Shown here piece by piece: positions 30,592 to 42,130 of a stretch of 64,000 nt of DNA. The stretch's first letter is position 1. Each line of letters begins with the position of its first letter. Below the pieces are notes generated by a model, which searched no databases, was not told where the DNA came from, and was given only the letters and a program-made list of their open reading frames with translations. Origin of the DNA: Isoetes taiwanensis (Eukaryota > Streptophyta > Lycopodiopsida > Isoetales > Isoetaceae); contig JAJEKV010000054.1 in assembly GCA_021234155.1 (NCBI GenBank), positions 928,001-992,000 of the forward strand, given 5' to 3'. Made by a program: the position numbers and the translations under genes.

Positions 30592-31663
30592 TGATATAGG
30601 CTTTGAAAGGCTTTTCTAAGTCTGGGGGCTTTAACAGAATAGAATGGCAGATAGCATTGATGATTTTATCAAAGGATCTCTGACATTCTTCATTCCAATC
30701 AACCAAAATGTGTTTGCTGTCATTCTTAAAGAATTTTCCAACCTTTGTAAGGTTAGAAATTGGATTCATAGTGTGTGAGAAGTGAGGGACATACATTCTC
30801 AAAAAACTAGTCATACCATGAAACTTTTTACCTGTTTTGAGTGTTCTGGGAGGAGGTAGCTTCTTCAAAGCCTCAATCTTTGCTTCTGCTACCTGAATGC
30901 CTTTTGTAGACACTTTATGTCCAAGCAATTCTCCTCTTGAGCACAGAAAAACACATTTCTTTGGGTTTAAACTGACACCTCCTTTTCTGCATAAGGCAAA
31001 TAACTTTGTTAGGAAATCAAAATGATCTTTGAAAGAGGTACCTAAACAAAGATCATCTAAGAAGACACGAAATGCAGTTGGGAGCATATCCTTGAAAATG
31101 GTATCTATGGCCCTTTGGAAAGTTGCTGATGCATTCATTAATCCAAAGGGCATCCTCCTCATTGCAAATGTTCCCCATGGTGTAATGAAAGAGGTCTTTG
31201 GCTGGTCTTCCTCCTTTATGCTTATTTGATTGAAACCTGAAAAACCATCTAAGAAAGAATATATTTCTTTACCTGCAACAACATGTAAAACTTCTTCTAA
31301 AAAAGGCAAAGGATAGCAGTCTTTAACAGTGGCTTTATTCAAGTCCCTATAGTCAATGCAAATCCTTATAGTTTTGTTTTTCTTTTCAACTGGCACAATG
31401 CAAGATAACCATTCAGGATTTACAATCTTTGAAATGACACCAGCATCTTTCATTTTGTATAATTCTTCTTTAATTAGGCCAAGCAAAGATGCATTAATTC
31501 TTCTCAGCTTTTGAAGCACAAGTTTCATACCTTCCTTGATTTTTATCTTAAACTCACATATTCTTTTATCAACACTAAGCAATTCACCATAATCCCAGGC
31601 AAAGATATCTTTCCAATCATAAAAAAACTTGGTAACAAAAGACTCATCCTCTTCTTTGAACAA
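30509..31663 (-). CDS. gypsy reverse transcriptase
   Basis: An unbroken frame of 384 codons: AWDYGELLSV, GVISKIVNPEWLSCIVPVEK, IDYRDLNKATVKDCYPLP, FLDGFSGFNQI, MPFGLMNASATFQRA, then VFLDDLCLG, which is the YxDD position with F-L-D-D. GELLGHKVSTKGI and LRMYVPHFSH follow. It lacks its own protease and start context, and flanking domains are out of frame. A full RT fold is nonetheless recognisable. Confidence 0.9.
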   Translation of the reverse strand: MFKEEDESFVTKFFYDWKDIFAWDYGELLSVDKRICEFKIKIKEGMKLVLQKLRRINASLLGLIKEELYKMKDAGVISKIVNPEWLSCIVPVEKKNKTIRICIDYRDLNKATVKDCYPLPFLEEVLHVVAGKEIYSFLDGFSGFNQISIKEEDQPKTSFITPWGTFAMRRMPFGLMNASATFQRAIDTIFKDMLPTAFRVFLDDLCLGTSFKDHFDFLTKLFALCRKGGVSLNPKKCVFLCSRGELLGHKVSTKGIQVAEAKIEALKKLPPPRTLKTGKKFHGMTSFLRMYVPHFSHTMNPISNLTKVGKFFKNDSKHILVDWNEECQRSFDKIINAICHSILLKPPDLEKPFKAYISVSKRAIDVALLQEDHVIPCQQNVVRY

Positions 31664-31789
31664 ATCACCAACATATAAAACTATATCTAGACCTTTTTGT
31701 TCAACTTAATTTCCTTTACCTGTTTCTACTCACTTGCATTGATTACCAGAATAGGATAGAGTTGTTGCAGGTCCTTTTTCTCCTCTTCT

Positions 31790-32190
31790 TGAATAGCTCC
31801 CTTAGCCAAATGCTCGGGCAGAATACTTTTGCATAATGCATCAGCTTCACCATTCTGCTCCCTTGGCACGTGACAAAGTATTCAAGCCTTGAAGTTTCTC
31901 AATTGTCCTATAGCTTGGTCCCTAAGTAGGATCATGTCTTCATTTTTGGCCTGGTACTCCCCCAATATTGCCTGCAAACAAGCTGAGAATCTCCAAAGAT
32001 AACAATTTCATTAATATTCAAATTCTTTGCTTCTTGAAGACCTGCTATCAGAGCCTTATATTCTGCCATGTTTGAGATTGCATTAGGAAAAGTCCTACCT
32101 ACTTTTGCAAGCAACCTAGCAGAGGAATCCTTAAGAATAGCAGCAGAGAAAACCACACTCAATCTTTTAGAAACACCGCCATCAAACCAT
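31790..32190 (-). pseudogene. additional RNase H located upstream of RT
   Basis: The minus strand reads WFDGGVSKR, then SVVFSAAILKDSSARLL, NMAEYKALIAGLQEAKNLNI, VIFGDSQLVCRQ and, after frame breaks, HVPREQNGEADAL. The D...E...D...D order is that of a cellular-type (archaeal-like, aRNH) RNase H as carried by Tat-lineage gypsy elements. It follows the protease at once and precedes RT. In the Tat elements I know, it lies between RT-RNase H and integrase. The element's usual RNase H is also present at 30178-30591, so there are two. Confidence 0.8.
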
Positions 32191-32725
32191 AGTAAGCAAA
32201 ATTTTCTTGTTTTGGCAAAGCTACATGCATAGGGAATTCTGAGTTAGATATTAGATCATTTGCATTCAACTCAAACTCTCCACAAGGATTTGACAACAGC
32301 ATGTCTTTTTCTATGAAGTTTAAGGCTTCAAATTCACCTACTTTGTTGTACAGTGTTACACTTTTCTTACCATTAGAAATAGTGCATTCTCCTTTTGACC
32401 ACACAGGCCTGGCATCAACTGTAGACGGCCACTTCCTTCCCAGAAGCAAATCATAAGTATCTGATTTCTCTTCTATCCCTTCAAAAGCAACCACAACAAA
32501 GTTAGCTGCAACAACAATACCTTCCACATCAATTGGCACATTGCTAACTATTCCTACAGGGCTGATTTTGGTGTTTGAGAAGGATTTTAAAACCATTATT
32601 AGAAATCGTGGTATTCTATTATGTACAAATCGTGCACAAAAGTAATGCAATCCTTTGTGCATGTCCTCTCTCTCTCTCCATGTCTCCCGAAATCTTTCAG
32701 TACATATGGCGTAAGACGATTTCAC
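32191..32725 (-). pseudogene. gypsy protease region
   Basis: VGIVSNVPIDVEGIVVAANF, then DTYDLLLGRKWPSTVDA, matches the C-terminal half of plant gypsy retropepsins (the YDLLLGRxW segment). The catalytic DSG/DTG is not clear in this frame and probably lies in a broken part near 32600. Confidence 0.65.
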
Positions 32726-32790
32726 ATATCGAGGTCGGGATGGGATCGGGTGTTTTCACGTCTTACCGGCTGCTTGCTTTCTTATCTATC

Positions 32791-33371
32791 TCAAGACCAC
32801 ACATTCTCATAATGTGGTGGGGCATCACACTCAGAGGCTAATAGAACCTTGGTCAAGATCTTCCTGCCCATTCTGGCAACACAAGTGAAAGCCCCTGAGT
32901 CATAATCTTTCTGAGTGAGCATGTGTTCCTCAATATGATTGGTTAGAGCAAACTCATCTTCTCTGGTCAAATTCAGTACCTTCTTCCTGTAGGATGGAGC
33001 TATCTTGAGCAAAGTCAACAAGTCAATACTAATTTTAGAATTCTTAAGCAAATACTCAAAATCCTCACTATCTTTATCTTTTCTCAAATAATTCTGAACA
33101 GGGGGAGGAGGTACAACCGTATTTTGCTCGATTTCTTTGTGTCTCACAGCATTAACATCCTTATTGACTTGTGCTGTCTCTTTTCCTTTGCATTGTTCAT
33201 TCCTCTTGTATGCACAGCCATAATTTCCTCCTGTTCTTCAATCCCTTGCACAAATCTGATAGAAGTAATTTTCTCATTGGATTTAGATTTTTCTTGCCTA
33301 GCAATATACTCTTTTACACTACACCTATCCTCATATTGCCCTATAGCTTTGCAAAATGCACATACAGGCAT
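32791..33371 (-). pseudogene. gypsy gag-protease linker
   Basis: Two overlapping frames (32791-33147, 33144-33371) contain CAFCKAIGQYEDRC, a possible second degenerate knuckle, and charged helical sequence (EYLLKNSKISIDLLTLLKIA). It connects the zinc knuckle to protease. No catalytic motif. Confidence 0.55.
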
Positions 33372-34106
33372 TCCTTACTAAAATGCCCTCTTTTACCACA
33401 TTTTGTACAAGGCCCATACCAACAGTTGTCAGAGGAATGAGTATTTCTTGAACAATGAGCACAAGGTGGATAAATTCTCTTCTCAGGTCTAGAGTTCTTC
33501 ATCTCTTGAAGTTGTTTGGTCACCTCAACTAGGGCCTCAGATACTTTGGTTATTTCAGCTCTCACATCTGCTACAGGACCCTCAGCATCCTCCACTTTTG
33601 ACTTCTTTTTTTCCTTTTGGACAATATAAATTGGTACAGGTCCTGGTCCCATGTATTCCTGCTCATAATTTGGAAAGAAAGGGTCATGAGGTGAGTGCAT
33701 ATCATCAGGTAGGTAAGAAATCATATCTGCAATTTCAGTGGCCTTAATAAAAGCCTTATGTATTGTATCAAACCCTTCTTGTTTTTGGATCTTGAGCATC
33801 TTCCTGTGTACTCTTGGTCTACTGCTCAGACCTCTGATAAATGATGCCACAAGATGAAAAGTATGGTTTGGAACCTGGTTAATTTGACACTTGATAAGAT
33901 AAAGATTAAATCTCTCCACAGGTTTGTAGTTCAAAGATCAAATCCTAAGGATCTAATAACTTACCAAACCTTGCCAAGAATTTCTTGACTAATTCATCGC
34001 ACGAGTTAGCTCCTAAACTCATAACATATTTAAGCCAAGCTCTGGCCTCATCATTTTTGAAACACTTTTTAAACTCAGAGAATTTGCAACCTTTCTTGTG
34101 TACATA
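33341..34106 (-). pseudogene. gypsy Gag, C-terminal part
   Basis: NDEARAWLKYVMSLGANSCD, FLARFGKLLDP, then KPVERFNLYLIKCQINQVPN and FIRGLSSRPRVHRKML follow the retrotransposon gag fold. A zinc knuckle CTKCGKRGHFSKEC follows near 33385. There is a frame break at about 33940. The N-terminal part is at 34618-34974 beyond an L1 insertion. Confidence 0.8.
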
Positions 34107-34617
34107 TTTTTTTTTTTTTTTTTTTTTGAAGAATTGTATCATCAATATATTAAAAGAATGGTAATGTTACAAAGCAAGTGAGGAGGAAGGAGAACTGCCC
34201 AAAAGATACAGCGATACCTCGACACTCCACAACAAACTCACAAAAAAAAAAACCGCAACTCTACCGGCCTGTACAAACCGACCACCATCACCATCTACAA
34301 CACCCAAGAAGTCCCGCCAAATGGCAAACTTCCGCTCTACTAATCCCGGGAACACCAGAAAGCTTTGAAATAGCTTGTACCTGAGTCGAGGAATCAGAGA
34401 GGCTGCAGGCTGCTGAATCCCCTGAAAGATCCACAACCGCCGCCGCTTCCAAATCAGCCACACCAACCAACACGTATAGATGCAAGCCGCAAGAGCGGCC
34501 AAGCACCAGGATACACATGAAGCAGCAACTGCTGGCTAGTCAATCTCACCTGAAACAGAACCCTGACCCAATCCTAGGCAGCCTGCAAGTGAGGGCATAA
34601 AACCAGACAATGCTCCA
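34107..34617 (-). mobile_element. 5'-truncated L1-type LINE fragment in gypsy gag
   Basis: Poly(T) at 34107-34127 is the poly(A) tail of a minus-strand insert. Target duplications cttgtgtacata (34095-34106) and cttgtgcacata (34618-34629) differ at one base. Just after the 5' junction the insert reads like the zinc-binding RVT C-terminal end of plant L1 ORF2 (CPHLQAA, DWVR). Length 511 bp. Confidence 0.88.
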
Positions 34618-34974
34618 CTTGTGCACATATTCTTGATAGTACTCCTCAAAAGTTTTTAGAAAATTGTTAGCATTCATGCTTGGATCAAAAGTAGGAACAG
34701 GAATTGGCATATTCAACTCAAAGTAATGGCAAGGCATACCTGCATTTGCTTGTATACTTACTCCTGGTGCTGCAGCAAAGGCTTCATGATTCTCCTGTGC
34801 TTCAGCATGCTCAGATGCTTCATTAGTTCTCCTGGGAGCCATGAGTTCAAATTCCAGGAAATGATCTTGGTAGGACCTCCAAAATGTTGAAGGTGTTCCT
34901 GGCAAAACCTTCAACCTCAGTGGTATAGAACCTCCAGGTTGCTTAAGGAAACCACTCTGACTGAAAAGTCCCAA
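34618..34974 (-). pseudogene. gypsy Gag, N-terminal part
   Basis: MAPRRTNEASEHAEAQENHE, then IPVPTFDPSMNANNFLKTFE and EYYQEY. The frame is interrupted at HKWS by the L1 fragment, then resumes at 34106. The conserved PxFDP...FLxxFE pattern is that of a gypsy gag N-terminus. Confidence 0.75.
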
Positions 34975-35492
34975 GCAGAATGCTCAAACAATGATTACAA
35001 ACCACTTTCCCTAAAAGGAAAAAAGTCTGCCTAGCAAGAATAGATGCCAGATGCAAACCAGAGCGAGTTTACTCTTGATTCTTGATGCTAAAGCTGCTCA
35101 AGATCTTGAAGGATATTGGGTATAAGCAGACAGACTTTGATTAGAGCGGATCACTCAAAAATGCATTTTGGACCAGTTCAATTTTTGGTCAATATCCCTG
35201 GCAGAGATTCAAATTTTCTAACTCGATCAAGGCAGTTCCTTTTTAGGATTTGATGCTTGAATCCCTTTCTAGTATATCTGCACACAAGGGTTAAGAATGC
35301 TTTTTGCAGAAAGATGTGCCATTTTTTGGAAAATTTGATTTTAGGTTTGACTGCCTGTCACAGACTATGGCAGCAGGCAAATCTTGCATTACCAGATGTT
35401 TGGATACGCTTTTTTTTTTTGTTTTTTTGAGTAATATCAATGCCAACAATGCTTATACAAATGATAAGATACAGATCACTCATGCAAGATGT
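34975..35492. other. gypsy 5' leader
   Basis: Non-coding leader between 5' LTR and gag. Poly(T) runs occur at 35410-35428. No clear primer binding site seen. Confidence 0.5.
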
Positions 35493-37040
35493 AAATTTGG
35501 GGTGATTAGGGCAGATTAATGGTCTAATAGTGCAAGCTCAAATTTCTACCAGTGGATTATGCAGACATTTTAACTATTATGATCCTATGCTATAGAAGCT
35601 TATGTGCAACAGCTCTGCTTTTTTTTCTTTTGTGCTAGAATGCAAGGAATGAGTGTTGTACAGATATGATATCAGACACAAAGTCAACGGGAAACCTTCA
35701 CAAATTTGTCAACAAGGATCGGATTTTCATTCAATTCAGATTCACACAACAAGCAAATATGGATCCCAAGCTCTGAATCTTGGGCACAGGATCAAACAAG
35801 GTATACAGTCAGGTAATTCTTCAGAAATCGTAAGTAATTCATGAAAATCTAGCAGTTGGAAGGCTGATCCAAGCTTGAGATCTCATAACCGGTCCTTCCT
35901 CAAAGATCTTGTTGTGTTCTTCACCTCGAAGCCCTCGAATTTTACTCAGAGCCCTTTTTCCCTTTCTAAAATCCCCTGTTTAGTGCTGTTCTTGGCAAAT
36001 CCGTGCCAAATTAGCTTATCTGATAGCTTCTTAGTGTATTATAGGCCAATCCGACCTCTTAGGGTAATGATTGGACGGTTGATCAAGGTGGATTTGTTGG
36101 ATCTTGGCAGTTTTGAAGCTTAGGGTTCTTGGCAAGAAAGGTCGAAATATCCCACAGACCAATTTTGAAAAGGAGGACTAAGGTATAAATACGGAAAGAA
36201 AATCAATATTATTAATAAAATACGTGCTATATCCACGTGGGCCTTGGTCTCCACCGCCCCACACGCCCGGGCAAGATGATATGTCACCCTTATGAGCTTA
36301 AACACTTATATTGGAGAACTTTTTGCAAAAGATAGAATTATGGAGTGACACGTGTATGATGTGACATGGCAATGAAGATGACATGTATGATGACTTGGCC
36401 ATTTTTGAATGATGTCATAGGTCAATTTTAATACCAATGCATATAATTTGCATTCTCTAGTCAAATTTTGACTTTTAACTGCTTCCTTTAGGAAGTTTGC
36501 ACTTTCTCTCACCATTTGACTTTTAGAGAGAGAATTTTGACCTTTGACCATGAGTATGACCAAATCAAGTGGAAATTTGTGCTTTCATGAGATGGTGATG
36601 GTATGATAAGTGTGTGTGATGTGAATGACATGTGAAAGACAAGTTTTGACTAGAAAAAATCTTCTAGGCCAATTTGCCTTAGGAAATGAAAGCTAGGCAT
36701 GGAACTTGGAGTCTCATGGGCATGTTTTTATGGCAAAGGATATGGAAGGCTTGAGATGGAGATCATGGAATGTAATTATGCCAAGAACTCAAATGGAAAT
36801 ATCATATACCAAGAACACTTCAAGGGGTCTTCAAATCTTCAAAGTTGTGCTGCTTGAATCAACTACCTTAGCTTGCTTGTGTGATCTTTGTTGAATGTCC
36901 TCACCTTGGTCTTCAAGTCTTCTCTTCACAATGTGCAAAGATGCATGACTTGTGCTTGTATATCTATGTTCAAATCAAAGTGTGAGCATGAGCATATTAG
37001 AATGTGTCTTGCTCTTCCATGCTGCCATAGCATGGCAGCA
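35493..37040 (-). repeat. gypsy 5' LTR (short form)
   Basis: Partner of 26130-28105. It lacks about 400 bp at the position after cacgcccgggc. It ends in the same TGCTGCCAT-agc-ATGGCAGCA inverted repeat (37020-37040). Confidence 0.88.
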
Positions 37041-37044
37041 ACTT

Positions 37045-37500
37045 GCTAGATGAGTTTCATATTTTTTGATGACATTCTAACCTATAGAATGTCCATGGAA
37101 GAGCATGTCATGTGGAATAGGAGAGTTCTAAAAAAGCTAAGACGACAGTGTTTATATGCTACGCTGTTGAAGTATCATTTTGTGGTAAGTAGAGTGGAAT
37201 ACTTGGAGCATGTGGTCACTCCAGAGAAAATCTCCACTGACCCAGCAAAGATTGAAATAATATAAGATTGGCTAGGATTAAAGAACGTCTTCAAAGTGAG
37301 AAGCTTTATGGGCCTAGTAGGCTATTATCGAAACTTTGTAAAAGATTTTGCTAAGTGGGCATCCCTTTTGTCGGACCTTACTAAGAATAAGAAAGTAAAA
37401 GATTGGGTAGCACATTGGATAGAAAATGTCCACTCGTCATTTGAAAAGCTCAAGGGCACCTTGACAACAGCCCCTGTGCTCCCGGAATATGTTCTTCTTG
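37045..37500 (+). pseudogene. gypsy chromovirus-type RT fragment
   Basis: FHIFFDDILTYRMSMEEHV, then SRVEYLEHVVTPEKISTDPA, VRSFMGLVGYYRNFVKDFAK and LKGTLTTAPVL. These match RT palm through connection of Ty3/gypsy (VYLDDILVFS..., YLGHxIS..GI..DPxK, LGLxxYYRRFI). It starts abruptly at the gypsy LTR and has an internal stop. It is on the opposite strand to the neighbouring element and belongs to a different lineage. Confidence 0.85.
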
Positions 37501-39300
37501 TTACAAAATGGTGGTTCACGATCTCCGGTGCTTCATTTTTTGCTGTTTGAAGTACTAAGTTTTGGCTATCAGTATCATATTCAATTGAATACAGTATGGG
37601 TTCCAGGTTTGGGGAACGAATGGACTGATTACTTGTCTAAGATCCAGACCTTTAATGAATTTGCCTATGTCCCTCTGTTTTTGGCTCTTAGATGAGCGTT
37701 GGGGTCCTCATCACGTGGACCAGTTTGCTAGTCATTCTAATGCCCTTCTGCCAGTTTTCGACACTAAGGATTATTACCTTCATCACATTGCTCTGATGCC
37801 TTCTCCTATGACTGACATTTCTTCAACAACTATTGCTTTCCTCCACCTTCCTTGATTCCCGAAGTTTTGCATCATGCTCGTCTTTAGAAAGCCCGTCTCA
37901 CGCTACTTATTTTCTCCTGACCTTCTGCCCCTTGGTGGCCATTGCTTGCTGTCAACTCCTCTTCCTGGCAACCTTTTGTTCAGGATGCTGTTTTCTTTTA
38001 TGATTTCTCACATGCCTTATGCCCATCACCCTCTTTCCGCATTGCAGGCTTTCACCAACATGCGGCTTTATTTGCTTTACAATGTAGTCTTTTTGCTGTA
38101 TAAATTGATTCCTTTGATATTTTTTGTGTTCAGTTCGTCTTTAATGGTTATCTTATGCTTGTTTTTAATATGTTTTTCTTTAATTGGTGTTGGACAGTTG
38201 GTTTTTGGTGTCTGCTGGTTGATTTGGATTAGCTAAGAGTTCTTCATGCTTGATCTAGGATTTTGTTATGTTGGTTTTAACCATTCGGTTTTCTCCCCTT
38301 TGTTCCAGATATCGTGCCTTTTTATGATGATCTCTCTTTGCCTTCCTTTATCTCAGTTTTGGTGTCTGTTCTCTAGTCCCATGCTTCTGTGACTTTGCTC
38401 AGTTACTCATCTGCTTGATTACAGTTTCGTCAGTGGTGCCGCTCTCAGCAAGTTGTCACATTACCCGCCTCCTCCTTGCATGTCACTGCCCATCGTCTTT
38501 AGTGTCTTCCCATCGCAGTGCTACTGCCATAGGGATCATTTTTGCCTCTATTGTTTTTTTTTCATAGCTTAGTCAACTTCGCGTCTCCTTGTTCCGCACC
38601 CCTGCCTGCCTTGGTCACACATGCCTCTCTTTGTGTCAACAATTCTTCTCGGGTGGGTTTATCTCTTACTGCATCCCATGTCCACCAGATAATCGTGTTG
38701 CTTCCTCATTGGCCGATGGCATAGCCTCATGAAAGCTTGGCTTGCCTTGTCGCAATCTGCTTTGCCAGCTTTTTTTGTATTTCTAAGGCATTGCATTTGA
38801 ATTGGTATGACCTTTCTTTTTTCCCTGATTATGTCCAATTATATATCCGCAAGTCCAAATGTGGCCAATTAGCTGCTGGTCAAGAGGTCCTCGTAGCTCA
38901 CACTTTTTTTCCTTTTGTCGTGTCATGTTACTGCAGGGTTTGTTATTCGTTTGTTGTCACACCTCTGACCCATCTGAAGGTGATCCTCTATTTCGCACAT
39001 CGTTATCGTCCACATGCCCTCTATCATATGCCGCTGCCTGCTACTGGTGGTTCAAGTCTCTGCATCTTATCAGTTTGGAACCTTGGGAGTTTGGTACCCA
39101 TGTATGTCATAGAGGTGGCATCACTCCCACAGCTGTGTCTCCCGTCCCTTCTGAGATTGTCCACTCCCATGGGCATTGGCGCTCTGCTTCATCCCATTCG
39201 AGCTACATTTTGCCTGAAATCCAAGAGCATCTCACCATGTCTCGCCATATTGGTCTTTGAGATAGGTTCCTCTTCTATCGCCACTTGTCTGTATCTCAGA
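37490..39300 (+). mobile_element. decayed DIRS-like tyrosine-recombinase retroelement
   Basis: Read in several plus frames. The RNase H region has NGGSRSPVLHFLLFE, HIQLNTVWVPGLGNEWTDYL and SKIQ, then DERWGPHHVDQFASHSNALL, the WGPHTVDRFAS block of DIRS/Ngaro-type elements. At 37990 it has WQPFVQDAVF. A tyrosine recombinase follows (38740-39262): LYIRKSK, YWWFKSLHLI, FGTHVCHRGG and HGHWRS. The catalytic H-x-x-R is changed (HVCH) and there are many stops. No split direct repeats or ends could be fixed. Confidence 0.75.
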
Positions 39301-39327
39301 ACCCATCCTAGGAATGCCCCAATTCTA

Positions 39328-39352
39328 TTGCCCTAGCAATAGAACTGACATT
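39328..39352. repeat. short perfect hairpin
   Basis: ttctattgc-ccta-gcaatagaa lies within a looser ggaatg...cattcc palindrome, just past the recombinase remnant. Possibly part of the element's 3' structure. Confidence 0.6.
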
Positions 39353-40765
39353 CCTTAGATGGGGACACCCCATCATCGCATCATCCTATTTATAGCCTCA
39401 TTTTTCTCTTTGCTTGCTATTGGCATTCTCTTGAGCTTTTGTTGTTAGGTGCTATTGGGTCTACCTAGCCGCCCACACTTCCCCCCTCTCATTTGTATGA
39501 GGTGCTTATAGGGTTTTTTTCGCTGTGCGGTATTTGGATAGTTTTATTTCACTTGTGTTTGATGGTTTTATTGGTATGGTTAGGGCCTTCTTAGCACACG
39601 TATTATTGTTCTTCCCTTCTCTCTCTCAGCATGGCATTGTTGCCTCCGAAGCGGTACCGATTGGATGCTCTGGTTTGTGGTTCTTTCATTCCCAATTGGT
39701 CGACCATATCATTCTCTCGACGTAGCCCTACGGCTTCCGAGTAGTTCATCTTTTGTTGCTTGGTGGCGTTTCCCATCTACCATGGCGCCTCTGACTTCTA
39801 ATGAGTTATTTTTCCAGGTATTTTTTTCCCTGACTTTCTTGCCATCTACATTGTATGCAGTTCACAGGGACATCCGGACTCAGGACCCACCTTACTCCAT
39901 TCGACTTCCTGTCAAGGTTTTACATTCGACTATGGTCACCTATTTTTGAGCTTCCAAGCCTTTTTCATTGTGCTTATATACAGTTGATGAACTATAAGCT
40001 CTCAAAATTGTCTATACTTCGGAGTTATATTGTTGAACATTAATTCTTTTCATCTACCCTATTGAGGGGCACATTGCATTCAATGTTTTTTCAAAGCTCA
40101 ATGAGAACACCACTTCACTTCTCAGGACCCATTCTAGGAAAGGTTAATTACATCCGCATCACTATCTTTAAAAGCAAAATGATTTGTTTATGATTTTTTT
40201 ATTCATGAATTTAAGTACGTTATGTCAAAAGAAGAGATAGCATTTAATTTAAGTTGTTGGTTTTGGGGATTATCTGCATCACACTTGTGCAACTAATTAT
40301 CTATTACCATTGCCTTGTGGAGTTGATAGCTTGAAAATATTAGTATAACATGCGAATATGTTAGTATATGAGAAAGTATGTATGTGCTTATACATCTCAA
40401 AACTTATTCTATATACTTTGGATCAAAATGTAGATATTGAATTGGCGATCAACCATAATTGCAAGGTTCTTATCGTTTTCCCTTGAAGAAACAATCTGAA
40501 TTGAAATATATAATATCCTTGAATTTATATGTAAAGTCGTTAGGACTAAGCGTACAACATTTATCTCGTTCCTTGAGCAATAAAACATCTGGAAAGCCCC
40601 TTACTTCACGCTTGAACTCTAGGAAATTGTAAGTTGCAAGAGGCAACTAAATGGCTTGAGCTGATGCATGATATCGTTAGAAAGCTTTCTTAAAATAACA
40701 AATTGATAATGTTTTACCTCTGCAAATGGAACAACAACGTAAGTACAATACTATTTTCTGTAATA
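39353..40765. other. non-coding, probable element debris
   Basis: Short frames only, no motif. Variants of cagaacccatcctagga recur at about 39298 and 40128 (caggacccattctagga) and could be remains of element direct repeats. The stretch from 40140 is AT-rich with nothing recognisable. Confidence 0.4.
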
Positions 40766-41016
40766 TTCCTAACTGACATGACGGCCCAGATGGCTTGGGA
40801 GTTTGTTTCAAATTATATATAATAATAATAATAATAAAGTTTATTAACGTCCAACTAAAAGCCCGTAGGCTATGGGACAAACATGCCATAATATGTCACA
40901 AAAGTTGTCAGCAATTATACTTCTTTATCTCTTGTGTCATGCAAGAGTTCCCGAAGGAAACAACCCAAATGAGGAAGTGCAGGATGATGTTGGAACAACT
41001 CGTCCATGGGTAAATT

Positions 41017-42126
41017 CTAGGGTATCATAGAATATTTGGCACGTAGAGCATCATGCCTATGACATAGGTAGATAGCGTGATGCTCGGATTCTACCCCTTT
41101 CTTACAGATACAAATTCTGTGATCTTCTTCCAGCTTCATCCATCTACCTTTCTCAATCATTAGACGGTGGGAGCTCATCCGCATACATGCAATGGCTCGT
41201 ATCTGCCCAGGGAACATGCTATGTAGGTGCAGATATGGTTGTATACTATGAGTGCGCTTAGGGTTAAAGTCTCTAATGTAATATTGCAGCTTCTTTTTGT
41301 TGGATAAGTCACAGTATGCATCGAAGGCACATACCTTAAACTCATCCGAGTATGGGGAGATGGCCAAGTTCCAATGGTTAAACCATTTGTTCAAATCCTT
41401 GTACCAACCGCTTTTGCCATCGGCCTCTAATTTCACAGCTGCATTAAGAGTCAAGCATATCAGAGATTCATCATTTACTCTCTTCTTTTGATCCAAGTAT
41501 CTCAAGACATTGCTCATGGACTGAATTTCCAGCGGATATGAGCCGCTATCATATAGCATCACTTCATAAGGGACTGCTCTCTTCACCTTTAAGGTCATGT
41601 GCAGCCAAGTCTTCTGGATAGATTCAAGTTCCAGCCATTTAGACCTACATAGTGAAGGCCCCCAAACCTCGCTAGCATATAAAATGACAAAAGTTACAAG
41701 AGTCTCAAACGACTTTTTCCCGAGAGGCCGATGAAGTGATGTGCGATGACGGCAAATGTTTGCAAGAGCATAGAACGCCTTCAAGGCTGCTGCATGTCTA
41801 ATGTCAACACCTTTCGTCCAAGGTTTGCGGCCGGAAAATATTTCATGTCCCAAGTATTTGTATGACTGAGTTGGTTGCACCAAATTCCCCTGATAGAACA
41901 GAGCAGCGGGTTTCACCCCAAAACTTAAGACCTTAGTCTTATCTAAGTTAACCGCCAAACCAAACTGAGAGCAGAATTTCCCTAGTGTGTCTAGTTGTTT
42001 TTGCAAATCCCTCACTGTATGTGAGAACAGAAGCAAGTCATCAGCATATAAGAGAAGAATTATTAACTCATGGAAGAGGCGTGGGAAGCAGCATCCTGAT
42101 CCTTGAGAAAACCCTCCAACTGGTCA
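41017..42126 (-). pseudogene. LINE RT catalytic palm and C-terminal domain
   Basis: LLLYADDLLLFSHTVRDLQK carries the catalytic YADD. Then FGLAVNLDKTKVLSFG, YKYLGHEIF and ALKAFYALAN follow, and at the end a Cys/His cluster CICKKGVESEHHAIYLCHRH. A frameshift just upstream (about 42065) separates YADD from GLYID at the copia-3 junction. The long open frame (340 codons) shows the element was coding fairly recently. Confidence 0.9.
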
Positions 42127-42130
42127 ATAT

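Larger units (their letters stand above)
26130..37040 (-). mobile_element. Ty3/gypsy (Tat/Athila-like) retrotransposon
   Basis: Long LTRs (26130-28105 and 35493-37040) flank a minus-strand internal region ordered gag - protease - extra RNase H - RT - RNase H - integrase. A possible 4-bp target duplication actt lies at 26126-26129 and 37041-37044. The right LTR lacks about 400 bp present in the left (about 26925-27325). LTR divergence is clearly higher than in the copia elements, and every coding domain is broken, so this is an older insertion. No convincing PBS was found beside 35493. Part of gag is interrupted by an L1 fragment. Confidence 0.88.

Noticed and set aside
34107-34127. Poly(T) as a transcription terminator
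   Set aside because: It is the poly(A) tail of a minus-strand L1 fragment flanked by target duplications.
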